A stretch of 32,059 bases of DNA, taken from NCBI GenBank assembly GCA_019314525.1, contig JAFCZD010000013.1, positions 1-32,059 of the forward strand, in the 5' to 3' direction. Within the stretch, counting starts at the first letter, position 1. The number at the start of each line of letters is the position of its first letter. The notes under the pieces are model-generated. The model was given only the letters and a program-made list of their open reading frames with translations, did no database searches and was not told the origin of the DNA. Positions 24,474 to 32,059 of the stretch are shown one piece after another. Made by a program: the position numbers and the translations under genes. This DNA comes from Deltaproteobacteria bacterium. GTDB taxonomy: Bacteria; Myxococcota_A; Polyangia; GCA-2747355.

Positions 24474-25361
24474 TCACAACGCCAGGCCCACTGTGAGTGC
24501 GCGCTCGCAGGGGCGGTAGCTCTCCAGTTGGAGCTTGATTTGTCCCCAAGGGCTCTGAAGGTCGGCCCTGAGGGGGATCCTCGCGACGTCATCGCTGAGC
24601 CAAAGGGTGAAGGTCTTGGGCTTGTGGCGCAGGGGCCGTCCTTCGTCGGAGATCTGGCGTATCACGCCTTGCAGGCGGAGACAATTTGCCATGCGACCCT
24701 GTGTGCGGACACGTTCATGACCTTTGACTGCAACGTGGACTCTGTAGCTCTTACGTCCACTGACCACATGCAGCTCCACACGGCGGCCTTGATCCCATGA
24801 CGTGCTGCGCAGGAGCAAGAGGGCGCTGAAAAGATCAAGATGTCCTTGGGGTAGTCTTCTTCGTCGTTGTTTCAGGCTGACCTTTTGGCCCATTCGGCGT
24901 GTAATCCTCTGCTCGCTCAGCCCTCTGTGGCGATGCCTGGTTCGGGTTTCAGTGATGCGTTCACCGCGTTGGGTGGTGAGAAACGAGCGCAGGGGGCGCA
25001 TGTGCGCCAAATCGACGTGGGTGAGCAGCTCTTCACTGAGGGCGAAGAGCGAGGGGAGGTTGCTCTCGCCTCGCCCGCGAACGCTGATCTCCCGGCCCGC
25101 GCGCCGAGATTTTCCGATGCTGAGGGAGGCGCGGCCCGCTTCGATCCCGCCTAGCCCAATGCTGAAGGTCATCTGCTCTCCCGGCCCCCATCCCACGGTT
25201 TTGCGCTGAAGGGCTGGATATTGGGTCAGGGTAAGAGGGAGGCGTTTGGGCTGTGAGAGCAGCGCAGCGCGCATGGTGGGGCGTTTTGCGGCGAGCGTTG
25301 CGCAGGGCGCCATGAGCGTGGCTATCAGGGTGACCATGGAGAGGGGGGATTGTGGCCTCAT
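24474..25361 (-). CDS. DUF3108-type periplasmic protein
   Basis: The 295-residue protein starts with a hydrophobic segment (LSMVTLIATLMAPCATLAAK) that reads as a signal peptide. The mature part has the beta-rich DUF3108 pattern: GEQMTFSIGLGGIEAGRASL near the start, and TFTLWLSDDVARIPLRADLQ with WGQIKLQLESYRP near the end. The family is widespread in Gram-negative envelopes and structurally a beta-barrel-like lipid- or polymer-binding fold; no reaction is known to me. A basic central stretch (RTRHRHRGLSEQRITRRMGQ) is unusual. It sits between clpX and the MinD-like gene, same strand, with gaps of 64 and 92 bases. Ribosome site is weak, so the exact start is uncertain. Confidence 0.72.
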   Translation of the reverse strand: MRPQSPLSMVTLIATLMAPCATLAAKRPTMRAALLSQPKRLPLTLTQYPALQRKTVGWGPGEQMTFSIGLGGIEAGRASLSIGKSRRAGREISVRGRGESNLPSLFALSEELLTHVDLAHMRPLRSFLTTQRGERITETRTRHRHRGLSEQRITRRMGQKVSLKQRRRRLPQGHLDLFSALLLLRSTSWDQGRRVELHVVSGRKSYRVHVAVKGHERVRTQGRMANCLRLQGVIRQISDEGRPLRHKPKTFTLWLSDDVARIPLRADLQSPWGQIKLQLESYRPCERALTVGLAL

Positions 25362-25453
25362 GGCGGGTGGGACGCCCTTTCCCCGCTGCCTATTCAGCCT
25401 CTCGCGTTCTCAATTGAGATTTGAAACCACCCTCACAGCTTCTGGGGTGGCCT

Positions 25454-27280
25454 CTAGCGCCCTTTGGCCTCACGCTGGAAGGTCTCGAACCTCTCCATAT
25501 ACGTTTGCACAACCTGCTCGGGGTCGAGCTTGAGCTGTCTGGCCACGGCGCGGAGGAAGCCCTTGAGATAGACGGCGGCCGGTGGGTTTGGGAAAATTTC
25601 GTCCTCGATGGCTTGAAGATGGCTGATGGAGATCTTCGTCTGCTCCGCGATATCCATCAGCTCCAGTCCGCGGGCCGCCCGGACGGCACGCAGTAGCGCA
25701 CCGTCAAAGGGTGTGTCAGCGTGGATCTCAGGCATGGTTGGCAGGGGAAGCGGCGTGACATCCTCACGCTCTAAGAGCCCCTCACGCACATCAGGTGTCT
25801 CTGGGCTCTGTTTGGTGGCCATCTCCTCCTCTTCGGGAGCCTGCCAGTCGGGGAAGATCTCCCGAATATACGTCTGGCTCTTTTCTGGGTCGACCAAGGT
25901 GGCGTAGGCGGCCTCTACACGCTCACGCACTGAAGCCACTTCGTCTGGAGGAACCACCCCGTAGATGGCTTGGGACTCAGCGTCATAGATCCCACGCAGT
26001 CGTCGCTCTGCGCTCCGCACCTCCGCCTCGGGGGCTCCAGGATGAAGTCCAAGAATCTCATAATGACTCTGGTCTTCCAGGGGGACCGTTTTATTGCTGG
26101 AGAGTGTGCGGTCCAGGTTGTCGCGTCCTGCGATACGCCGCGCTACACGCTCGATGTCCTTGCATACTTTGGCCTCTGTGAACTGCACCAGGAGCGGCTT
26201 CCGCTTGCGCACGCTGACCCAGGCAAGGTCTTCATGTTCGACATATCCAATGTACTCCACCGGCAATCCGAGGTGTCGTCGGCATACGATGGTGAGCGCA
26301 GGGCCGATCTCGAGGTCCGCTCGTGTGCGTGTCTTGTTGATCAGCAGCAAGGGACGAAAAGTGTTCATTGCCTTACAGATCTCGTCCACCAGCTCAGGGC
26401 GATCCGCCTGCGCCTGGCGAAGGAGCTGCCGTGGGGTGGGCAGACCTCGGTAGGCTCCTTCCTGTGCCTTCGCCACCAGGGTGTCAAAGCCATCGAGGGT
26501 GCGGAGACGGCGCAAGAAAGCGCTCTTCATCAGCCTCATGGAGCTCTCGATGGCCGTCGGCTCGGGCTCGGTCACGACAATGTGCACGTCGGAAGCAAGG
26601 AAGATATCAAGGGTGTTGAAGCCAGTCCCACTGGAGGTGTCCACGACCACGTAGTCTGTGGGCAAACTCCGCAGCTGGGAGAGGAGCCGCCCTTTTTGTG
26701 CGGGGCGTGGGTTGGCTGCTGTGATGCCATCGTCAATACCAGAGAGCAACCCCAACTTGGGAAATGGGGTTTCAATGATTGCATCACTGAGCTGCTTGAT
26801 ATCACGACGGAAGAAGCTCTGGAGTGTGGCTTCGGCCTTGTCGACTCCTACGAGCGTGTGGATATTTCCGCAGCCCAGGCTTGCATCCACCAAGACCACG
26901 TCTCGGCCCAGTTGTGCGAGGTAGATCCCCACGCTCGTCGCCAGGAGGCTCTTTCCAACGCCACCCTTGCCGCTGGCGAAGGCGATGATCTGGCAAGCCC
27001 CTTTGCGGGGACGTTCTTCTGTGGCTTCTTTGGGTGGGGCTTCTTTGGGTGTGGCTTCTTTGGGTGGGGCTTCTTCGGATGGGGCCAGGTCTTCGTCAAC
27101 CTTGGGATCCTCTGGCTGCTCGCCCATGCTCGGGGCGGGTGCGGGCTCAATCCACACATCGTCTTCGTCGTGCTCGGGTGGGCTGGCCTCGAACTCCAAG
27201 TCGGCGGTGTCGCCGTCTGGTGGCGCGACCTCTTCAAAGGTACCGTTGGTGCCTGTGGCGTTGTCTTGTTGGTCAGACAT
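25454..27280 (-). CDS. MinD/ParA-like ATPase fused to J-like and RodZ-type HTH domains
   Basis: ATG 27280 has GGAAGGA about 8 bases upstream, giving 608 residues. After an acidic linker with APPKEATPKEAPPKEATEE repeats, residues ~97-375 form a deviant-Walker ATPase (SGKGGVGKS at 103-111, DASLGCGNIHTLVG, VVVDTSSGTGFNTLD), of the MinD/FlhG type. Residues ~410-490 start YEILGLHPGAPEAEVRSAER and resemble a J-domain, but I see no HPD tripeptide, so DnaK stimulation is unlikely. Residues ~530-600 (LLRAVRAARGLELMDIAEQT, KISISHLQAIE, FLRAVARQL) form a RodZ/HTH_25-type helix-turn-helix. The combination suggests a spatial-regulation or shape/motility protein; that is inference. The gene is divergent from the 27364 gene. 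Confidence 0.85.
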   Translation of the reverse strand: MSDQQDNATGTNGTFEEVAPPDGDTADLEFEASPPEHDEDDVWIEPAPAPSMGEQPEDPKVDEDLAPSEEAPPKEATPKEAPPKEATEERPRKGACQIIAFASGKGGVGKSLLATSVGIYLAQLGRDVVLVDASLGCGNIHTLVGVDKAEATLQSFFRRDIKQLSDAIIETPFPKLGLLSGIDDGITAANPRPAQKGRLLSQLRSLPTDYVVVDTSSGTGFNTLDIFLASDVHIVVTEPEPTAIESSMRLMKSAFLRRLRTLDGFDTLVAKAQEGAYRGLPTPRQLLRQAQADRPELVDEICKAMNTFRPLLLINKTRTRADLEIGPALTIVCRRHLGLPVEYIGYVEHEDLAWVSVRKRKPLLVQFTEAKVCKDIERVARRIAGRDNLDRTLSSNKTVPLEDQSHYEILGLHPGAPEAEVRSAERRLRGIYDAESQAIYGVVPPDEVASVRERVEAAYATLVDPEKSQTYIREIFPDWQAPEEEEMATKQSPETPDVREGLLEREDVTPLPLPTMPEIHADTPFDGALLRAVRAARGLELMDIAEQTKISISHLQAIEDEIFPNPPAAVYLKGFLRAVARQLKLDPEQVVQTYMERFETFQREAKGR

Positions 27281-27296
27281 CTGAAGTGTCCTTCCT

Positions 27297-27330
27297 TTGA
27301 CAGGGCAGTGGAAGGTTGTTAATTTAACCT
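27297..27330 (+). promoter_or_regulatory. Promoter and inverted repeat in the divergent gap
   Basis: TTGACA (27297-27302) and TAATTT (27320-27325) are 17 bp apart and would drive the 27364 gene. The -10 lies inside the inverted repeat AGGTT (27313-27317)/AACCT (27326-27330), so a bound protein could block it. Read on the other strand, TTAAAT is a possible -10 for the MinD-like gene. Confidence 0.45.
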
Positions 27331-27363
27331 CGAATTTTCTAGTCACTAACAGCGGGGATAAAG

Positions 27364-27642
27364 ATGGGCAAGCCTGTTCGCAAGCCAATCGACAAGCCAG
27401 AGCGAGCGCGACAGCTGGCACGGGCTATTGCGTCCGACCTGAGTCTCTATCATGAAGACAAAATTGTCGGTGGTGTCGAGAACGACAACCTCTTTGATGT
27501 GATGTCCGCTGAGATTCAAGAGGGGCGGGAGCTCTTCAAGAGTCGTGTGGTGGAGGACATCTCGAAGATGAATATCTATGACCGCGCCATCATCGACGTG
27601 TTGATCAAGTCCAAAGGCCACGTCAAGTCCAAGATGTGGTAA
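27364..27642 (+). CDS. Small conserved hypothetical protein upstream of rluD
   Basis: ATG 27364 has GGGGA about 6 bases upstream. The 92-residue protein (MGKPVRKPIDKPERARQLAR then AIASDLSLYHEDKIVGG, ENDNLFDVMSAEIQEGRELF, YDRAIIDVLIKSKG) is mostly helical and soluble with no cysteine. I recall similar ~90-residue proteins in Myxococcota with the same RARQLARAI...SDI...Y and YDRAIVDIL wording, but know no function. It overlaps the presumed start of the pseudouridine synthase by 7 bases, so the two are likely translated together, and a ribosome-related role would fit. Confidence 0.75.
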   Translation: MGKPVRKPIDKPERARQLARAIASDLSLYHEDKIVGGVENDNLFDVMSAEIQEGRELFKSRVVEDISKMNIYDRAIIDVLIKSKGHVKSKMW

Positions 27643-28637
27643 GTACGCCCAGTCACAACACTTCTCGCGATGACACACTGTGCAGGGATACCCAACTCTG
27701 CGCGTTTGAGTTTCGTGTGAGCGAAGAGGAGGGCGGGCAGCGCCTCGACCATTACCTTGTCGCCCGCCAGCTCCCACCGAGTCGATCCCAGATAAAGAAA
27801 CATCTCGATGCTGGCTGTTGTGAGGTCAACGGAGTCGTGGCACGTCCAGCGCTCCGCCTGCAGCGAGGAGATGAAGTGGTCTTTTTGCTGCCAGCGCCCC
27901 AGCCGAGCCAGGTTGAGGCTGAGGACATCCCCCTGAACGTGCTCTTCGAGGACGATGAGTTGATCGTGGTGGACAAACCCGCGGGGATGGTGGTGCACCC
28001 AGCGCCGGGGCACCGTTATGGCACCTTGGTGGGAGCGTTGCTCCACTACTGCGAGACGTTATCGGGGGTGGGTGGTGAGCTTCGTCCAGGCATCGTTCAC
28101 CGGCTGGACAAACTCACCAGCGGCGTGATGGTGGCTAGCAAGACAGACGCTGCACATCACGGCTTGGCGGCACAATTTGCGGCTCACACCATCGAGCGCC
28201 GATACTTGGCGCTCATCGTTGGGAGGCCTGCGAAGGCCAGCGGGACCTTTGACACCTTCCACGGGCGCCATCCGACAGACCGCAAGCGCTACAGCTCCAA
28301 GGTGGAGCGAGGTCGCCGTGCGGTGACTCATTATCGCCAAATTGAGGCGCTGGGGGCTGCAACATTGATGGAGGCCCAGTTGGAGACAGGCCGAACTCAT
28401 CAGGTGCGCGTACACTTCGCTGACGCGGGGCATGGGCTCCTGGGTGATCCTGTCTATGGTCGCGCAGGTCGCGATCCGGATTTGCGCCGAATAGGGCAGG
28501 CGCTGGATCGGCAGGCGCTGCACGCACGCATTCTCGCGTTTGACCATCCCTGCAGTGGGGAGCGGCTGCGCTTCGTCACGCCCCCACCTGCTGACTTCAT
28601 GCAGGCGGTGGAGGCGTTGCGGCGAGCGGCAAAGTGA
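27636..28637 (+). CDS. rluD: RluA/RluD-family pseudouridine synthase
   Basis: The 333-residue frame begins with an S4 RNA-binding domain (QRLDHYLVARQLPPSRSQIK, CCEVNG). The catalytic domain follows: LIVVDKPAGMVVHPAPGH, the catalytic aspartate in RPGIVHRLDKLTSGVMV, RRYLALIVG, and LETGRTHQVRVHF. RluD makes pseudouridines in 23S rRNA helix 69; other RluA-type targets are possible, so the symbol is the best guess. GTG 27636 overlaps the preceding gene and keeps the FEFRV strand that normally opens the family; no good ribosome site is visible, and GTG 27718 would cut the S4 domain's first strand. Confidence 0.9.
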   Translation: MVSTPSHNTSRDDTLCRDTQLCAFEFRVSEEEGGQRLDHYLVARQLPPSRSQIKKHLDAGCCEVNGVVARPALRLQRGDEVVFLLPAPQPSQVEAEDIPLNVLFEDDELIVVDKPAGMVVHPAPGHRYGTLVGALLHYCETLSGVGGELRPGIVHRLDKLTSGVMVASKTDAAHHGLAAQFAAHTIERRYLALIVGRPAKASGTFDTFHGRHPTDRKRYSSKVERGRRAVTHYRQIEALGAATLMEAQLETGRTHQVRVHFADAGHGLLGDPVYGRAGRDPDLRRIGQALDRQALHARILAFDHPCSGERLRFVTPPPADFMQAVEALRRAAK

Positions 28638-28649
28638 CGTCTTCTGCCC

Positions 28650-29399
28650 ATGGCTGGCGGCGAGACCAACTCTGATCTCATGCGGCTTCCGGGGGTCGTG
28701 CACGGCTTCTCCACACGTCCTCTCGACTTTGGCTCTCAGAGCGCCAACGCCCTGCGCGAGAACCACCTCCGCCTCGCTCAATGCGTTGGTTATGCCCAGG
28801 AGCGCCTCTTTCAGGTCAAGCAGGTTCATGGGCGAGAGGTGGTGCGCGTCGCGGCGGGCCACCCCCCCCGCTCTATCGCAGACCTCGAAGCGGACGCGCT
28901 GATCACCGATCAGGTCGGTATCACCTTGGGGGTAGTAACCGCCGATTGCATGCCAGTGTTGATCCTCTCTATGGCACGGCCCGCCATCGCGGCGGCGCAC
29001 GCGGGGTGGCGTGGGCTGGCCGCGGGCGTGCTCGAGGCGAGCGTGGAGGCCTTATGCAGCAGCTATGGCTGCGCCTCCTCGGAGCTGATAGCCGCTGTGG
29101 GGCCTTGTGTGAGTGGCCGTGTTTATGAGGTGAGCTCAGCGGTAGCGGCACATTTTTCCGCCATCGAAGGGGCCGTGGAGAGCAACGCGGGGCGGCACCT
29201 CGTTGACCTGCAGCGAGTGGCAGCCGCTCGCTTGGTCGCTGTGGGTGTGTCAGAAGTTACGCTCGCTCCTCATTGCACCTTTGAAGAGCCCGTTCTCTTT
29301 CACTCCTATCGACGCTCGGGTGCTGGCGCAGGGCGGCAACTCAACGTGATCGGTTTGACGGGGCGGGCGTCTTTGCCCCCAACGACGGGGATGTGTTAA
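28650..29399 (+). CDS. pgeF: PgeF/YlmD-type peptidoglycan-editing and purine nucleoside phosphorylase protein
   Basis: The 249-residue protein has the DUF152/multicopper-polyphenol-oxidase signature: QVKQVHGREVV, TADCMPVLIL, AHAGWRG, VGPCVSGRVYEV and a final CTFEEPVLFHSYRR with SGAGAGRQLNVI. The metal-binding His and Cys residues of TADC and AHAGW are present. Members were first annotated as laccases. Later work described phosphorolysis of purine nucleosides and, for E. coli PgeF (YfiH), correction of misincorporated serine in muropeptides. It follows rluD by 12 bases, the same gene order as rluD-yfiH in E. coli, which strengthens both calls. Confidence 0.92.
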   Translation: MAGGETNSDLMRLPGVVHGFSTRPLDFGSQSANALRENHLRLAQCVGYAQERLFQVKQVHGREVVRVAAGHPPRSIADLEADALITDQVGITLGVVTADCMPVLILSMARPAIAAAHAGWRGLAAGVLEASVEALCSSYGCASSELIAAVGPCVSGRVYEVSSAVAAHFSAIEGAVESNAGRHLVDLQRVAAARLVAVGVSEVTLAPHCTFEEPVLFHSYRRSGAGAGRQLNVIGLTGRASLPPTTGMC

Positions 29400-29434
29400 T
29401 CATCATAGGAGCCGACCACAAAGCAGGAGCAGTC

Positions 29435-29911
29435 ATGAGCAACTGGCAGAAGATGGCCATTGGGATCGCATCGTCTTTGGTCGTTGGGCTCATCATTGGC
29501 TATGGCTTTGGAGCCTCGGGCAAGGGGGCGCTCAAGGCCGCCGCGGAGAAGGCGCGTGGTGTTGCCACAGCCGCCAAGCAAGCAACACAGCAGGCCACCA
29601 CCGAGGTGAAGAAGGTTAGAGACGCGCAAGCGCGTCACCTGGGGCTTCTGCGCTGCAAAGAGGAACTCTTGCGTGGTTTGGTGCAGATGTATGCCAACAA
29701 CTTTGGCATCGCCAGTCAGCACCTGGGCGGCGCCAGGGCGCGCCTCAAGCGTGTGCGCGCTGACGTGGCTCCTGGCACAAAGAAGCGTATCGACATGATC
29801 CTCGCCGAGATCTCCCAGGCGCACACGCTAGCCATGCGCCTCGATCCGATGGTGCGGGTGCGGATGGAGCGGCTCGTGGAGCTGGTGCACGGGCTTCCCG
29901 GCGCACGTTGA
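29435..29911 (+). CDS. Membrane-anchored helical protein of unknown function
   Basis: ATG 29435 has AGGAG (29425-29429) 5 bases upstream; the open frame to 29393 overlaps pgeF. The 158 residues begin MSNWQKMAIGIASSLVVGLI, an N-terminal membrane helix with a glycine-rich turn (GYGFGASGKG). An Ala/Lys-rich helix of about 45 residues follows, likely coiled coil (LKAAAEKARGVATAAKQATQ), then a helical bundle (LGLLRCKEELLRGLVQMYAN). The pattern is that of a periplasmic or cytoplasmic stalk protein. No family is recognised. It is closely followed (7 bases) by a polytopic membrane protein gene, so the pair probably act together. Confidence 0.7.
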   Translation: MSNWQKMAIGIASSLVVGLIIGYGFGASGKGALKAAAEKARGVATAAKQATQQATTEVKKVRDAQARHLGLLRCKEELLRGLVQMYANNFGIASQHLGGARARLKRVRADVAPGTKKRIDMILAEISQAHTLAMRLDPMVRVRMERLVELVHGLPGAR

Positions 29912-29918
29912 GCGGCTC

Positions 29919-30710
29919 ATGACAGGTGATGAACGCGGGCCTCCCATGCTCCGCGTCTCAGCGTTGTCGCAGCTTGGCGAAGCCTTGCGCTATGTGGCGC
30001 ATATGGACAGCCTCCTCGCCTTAGCTGTGCTCTCGCTGCTCCTAGGCGCCCTGGAGCGCGCGTCTGGGTTCCCGCTGCCGGGGGCCTGGTTGGCGCTGCC
30101 TTTGGCGCGCCTCTGCTGGCTGGCGTACTTCTTTTTGGTCTTCTTCAAAGCCACGGCGGGGAAGCAACGGTTACCACGCTTCGGCAACTACATCGCCACC
30201 TGGGACGCTCTGATTTTGCCCCTGCTGGCCGCTTGCCTGATTTCCATCTGGCTGGTGCTGCCTGGCGCGCTGGCGGTTCACTTCTCCGTGGGCTGGCGCG
30301 ACTTCATCGAGCGGCTACAGATCAGCCCGCTGAGGTTCTCCAGGGAGCCCTATCTCGCCGCCTACCTCGCGCTGGGTTGGGTATGCTTTGTCTGGCCACC
30401 TGGGCTCGTTGCCACCGCATTGGAGCGCCGCAGGTGGGCATTGCTGGACCCCTTCTGCGGGCTGCGTATGGTCTTGCCGCTTGGGTTTCGCTATGCAGAG
30501 GGACTTGGAGCGTTGCACACCCTGACGCTCCTTGGTCTGCTCTTCGATAGCTTGGCCGTGACGTTGCAGCAGCGTCTCCCCATCCCCTTTGTCGCACCAG
30601 TGCTTGGAAACCTCCTGGTGCTCTGGGTCCCCCTCGCTCAAGCACGACTCTGGGGTGCTTTTGTGCATCGCGAGCGCAAGACGATGGAGCCCTCGAGAGC
30701 AGCCTCCTAA
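29919..30710 (+). CDS. Polytopic inner-membrane protein, unknown function
   Basis: The 263-residue protein has about six hydrophobic segments, such as LLALAVLSLLLGALERASG, LCWLAYFFLVFFKATAG and LILPLLAACLISIWLVLPGA, with a conserved-looking loop SRFGNY-like RLPRFGNYIATWDALILP. The charged C-terminus (FVHRERKTMEP) is likely cytoplasmic. It is reminiscent of DUF4013/YIP1-like membrane proteins but I cannot place it. ATG 29919 is 7 bases after the anchored helical gene; ATG 29946 is an alternative. Its TAA overlaps the TAG of the convergent gene by 4 bases (30707-30710). Confidence 0.7.
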   Translation: MTGDERGPPMLRVSALSQLGEALRYVAHMDSLLALAVLSLLLGALERASGFPLPGAWLALPLARLCWLAYFFLVFFKATAGKQRLPRFGNYIATWDALILPLLAACLISIWLVLPGALAVHFSVGWRDFIERLQISPLRFSREPYLAAYLALGWVCFVWPPGLVATALERRRWALLDPFCGLRMVLPLGFRYAEGLGALHTLTLLGLLFDSLAVTLQQRLPIPFVAPVLGNLLVLWVPLAQARLWGAFVHRERKTMEPSRAAS

Positions 30711-31228
30711 TCCAGGCGGTCGATCAAGCGGTCGGCGAGCTCTTCCATCTCTCGTTCGTCCGCCATGTCACGGATCATCTTGAGTTGGCCAACGAGGGCG
30801 CGGACGCGCTTGGGTTTCTCTGTGTCGAGCAGCGCGTTGAGCTTCTGCATCGCCGTGAGCTGAATCCCCGCTTTGCGGTGGTGGACCGCCTTCGCCAGCA
30901 CATTCGCGTCGTCTGGCAGTTCGTATTTTTCGAGGTAGGCGTCAACGGCTTTGGTGATGCTGGCGCGGTCTTCAGCGGTACTGATCGCGTGGAGCAATTT
31001 GATGCGCGAGGCATCATCCGGCGTCTTTTCGGTGCCCTCTTCTTCAGTCTGCTCTTTGATGAGCGCACCGATCTTTCCACTGTTGAACGCCCTGTCGAGG
31101 GCCGCGCGGTACGACTTCTGCCCCTTCTGGGAGCGTGGGTAACGTTCGGAACGGGGTTCGCGACGCGAGCTGCCGTCACGCATCCGATCGATATCTTTCC
31201 AGCTTCTTCGCTCTCGATCATCGCTCAT
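30707..31228 (-). CDS. Conserved hypothetical, charged N-terminus and helical C-terminal domain
   Basis: ATG 31228 has AAGGAG 9 bases upstream; the open frame to 31441 is rejected because it overlaps the exonuclease gene. The 173 residues start MSDDRERRSWKDIDRMRDGS, an Arg/Asp/Ser-rich disordered stretch. A helical region follows with KAVDAYLEKYELPDDANVLA and LTAMQKLNALLDTEKPKRVR ending in LADRLIDRL. As I remember it, similar RERRSWxxIDR...KAxxAYL...LPDD proteins occur across Myxococcota. The helix pairs near the end suggest a small HEAT/ARM-like fold. Function unknown. It shares its terminal 4 bases with the convergent membrane-protein gene. Confidence 0.75.
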   Translation of the reverse strand: MSDDRERRSWKDIDRMRDGSSRREPRSERYPRSQKGQKSYRAALDRAFNSGKIGALIKEQTEEEGTEKTPDDASRIKLLHAISTAEDRASITKAVDAYLEKYELPDDANVLAKAVHHRKAGIQLTAMQKLNALLDTEKPKRVRALVGQLKMIRDMADEREMEELADRLIDRLD

Positions 31229-31310
31229 CGTAGATGACTCCTTGAGCACACGAGTCTGACAAGAGGAGAGGCTTCGAGGCAAGAGGTCACCCGCAGTAGA
31301 TGACGTTTCT

Positions 31311-32021
31311 TCATGGCTCTGCCTTGCGGTCTTTTGCTTCTTGGCGGGCGAGCTGCGCCTCTTGACGTTGAAGCTCGGCCCGCGCTTGCACGGCTTTGCG
31401 TTGGGCGAGGTGCCCGAGGTGCATCGCGTCGAACGCGCCACCGAGGGTCTTCACTCCGGCCTGCTTCATCTGCGCCAGAAAGACCTTTCCTGTGGTCTCG
31501 GCGTCAGTGGTTGCATCGTGGAGTTCACCTTTCACGTTAATGCCATAGTGTTCGGCGAGTGCGCCGAGGCTGTGCTTGCTGCCGCTCTTCGGCCCTCCGG
31601 GGGCGTAGGAGAGCAAGAAGGTGTCGAGGACCATGCGTTTGGGCTTGGGGAGGTCGACGCCGAGGCGGGCAAGGCCGGAGCGCAGCCATGCCCAATCACG
31701 TTTCTGAAAGGCCTGCCCTACGATAGGGCGCCCCTGCATAACTTTCAGCAGCTTGTCGATGACGGTGGGGTCTTCGAAGCGTGGGGCGTTGGCCAATTTG
31801 CGGGCGGTCAATCCTGTCAGCTTCGCCGCCGCCTTTGCCACCTTCACGTCAGGTTTGACCCTGGTGGAGCCCCTCTCTATCACGCGTCCCCTCCGAAAAA
31901 GCGCATAGCCAATCTCCGTAATCTCATCCCAACCTGCCGAAAAATATCCGGCTTTTCGCTTGAACCCGCCGGACTGTTGGCCTGAGGCTTCGAAGTCAAT
32001 GGCGACGAATGTTTTGTCCAA
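31311..32021 (-). CDS. DEDDh 3'-5' exonuclease (DnaQ-like)
   Basis: The protein shows Exo I AIDFEASG (Asp9, Glu11), Exo II VGQAFQKRDWAWL, and Exo III HDATTDAETTG with His and Asp four apart, the DEDDh pattern of DnaQ/epsilon, RNase T and TREX-type exonucleases. Asn before Exo II Asp is replaced by Gln here. The last ~40 residues (KAVQARAELQRQEAQLARQE) are a charged helical tail. TTG 32021 is the only initiator marked, without a ribosome site, and the frame stays open to the window edge (32059), so the true start may lie outside. It probably trims 3' ends of DNA or RNA; a polymerase-proofreading role is only one possibility. A gap of 82 bases separates it from the downstream gene. Confidence 0.85.
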   Translation of the reverse strand: MDKTFVAIDFEASGQQSGGFKRKAGYFSAGWDEITEIGYALFRRGRVIERGSTRVKPDVKVAKAAAKLTGLTARKLANAPRFEDPTVIDKLLKVMQGRPIVGQAFQKRDWAWLRSGLARLGVDLPKPKRMVLDTFLLSYAPGGPKSGSKHSLGALAEHYGINVKGELHDATTDAETTGKVFLAQMKQAGVKTLGGAFDAMHLGHLAQRKAVQARAELQRQEAQLARQEAKDRKAEP

Positions 32022-32059
32022 TGAGGCTGTGAGGGGAAGGTGACGGTTCCCGTTCAGCT

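Noticed and set aside
25970-27322. 450-codon open frame on the plus strand opposite the MinD-like gene
   Set aside because: The minus strand carries deviant Walker A and HTH motifs; the plus frame yields Cys/His/Gly-rich text typical of antisense GC-rich DNA.

Overview
The window looks like a chromosomal segment of a high-GC, deltaproteobacterial-type organism, most likely in or near the Myxococcota. Reasons: a membrane-anchored Hanks-type Ser/Thr kinase; a 1,579-residue TPR protein with one transmembrane helix; a deviant-Walker ATPase fused to J-like and RodZ-type HTH domains; a small ribbon-helix-helix protein of a type I associate with myxobacteria; and several small conserved proteins that I recall, from memory only, from that phylum. 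No tRNA, rRNA, CRISPR array, insertion sequence or prophage was seen. Genes are densely packed and mostly housekeeping or cell-envelope functions.

Layout. (1) 1-4312 is an RNA-repair neighbourhood: the last 55 codons of the RNA ligase RtcB, a frameshifted DUF1016-N/SNase-like gene preceded by two 35-bp palindromic repeats, a TROVE-like/vWA protein (Ro60 type) and a directly abutting ARPP-like protein with a Fis-type C-terminal helix-turn-helix. Hairpin-rich gaps flank the broken gene and are candidate homes for a Y-RNA-like transcript. (2) 4326-7064 holds a small conserved unknown gene, an RpoD-type sigma factor without an obvious region 1.1, a ribbon-helix-helix protein and IHF alpha. (3) 7258-9174 encodes a secreted protein built of two duplicated domain pairs. 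(4) 9275-14942 is a cell-surface carbohydrate region: a sugar nucleotidyltransferase overlapping a phosphohexomutase on the minus strand, a 27-bp dyad in the divergent gap, then an unlisted 47-aa membrane peptide, a Wzx/MOP flippase and a lipoprotein on the plus strand. (5) 15044-19783 is the giant TPR protein, behind a good sigma70 promoter and a GC-rich leader hairpin. (6) 19836-27280 is a minus-strand run: MinD/J-like/HTH fusion, DUF3108 protein, ClpX, DksA-like factor, Ser/Thr kinase and GlgC. (7) 27364-30710 is a plus-strand run: small conserved protein, RluD-type pseudouridine synthase, PgeF/YlmD, an anchored helical protein and a polytopic membrane protein. (8) 30707-32021 holds a conserved unknown protein and a DEDDh exonuclease on the minus strand.

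Most interesting signals: the RtcB / Ro60-like / ARPP-HTH cluster with its structured gaps and eroded nuclease gene; a 51-bp element present once in each of two convergent gene gaps 10.6 kb apart, in opposite orientation and 46/51 identical; a three-fold 15-bp repeat that carries both TATGAT boxes and a 16-codon methionine-rich mini-ORF before the ribbon-helix-helix gene; and the dyad and small membrane peptide beside the flippase. All domain names come from reading motifs; no database search was run.
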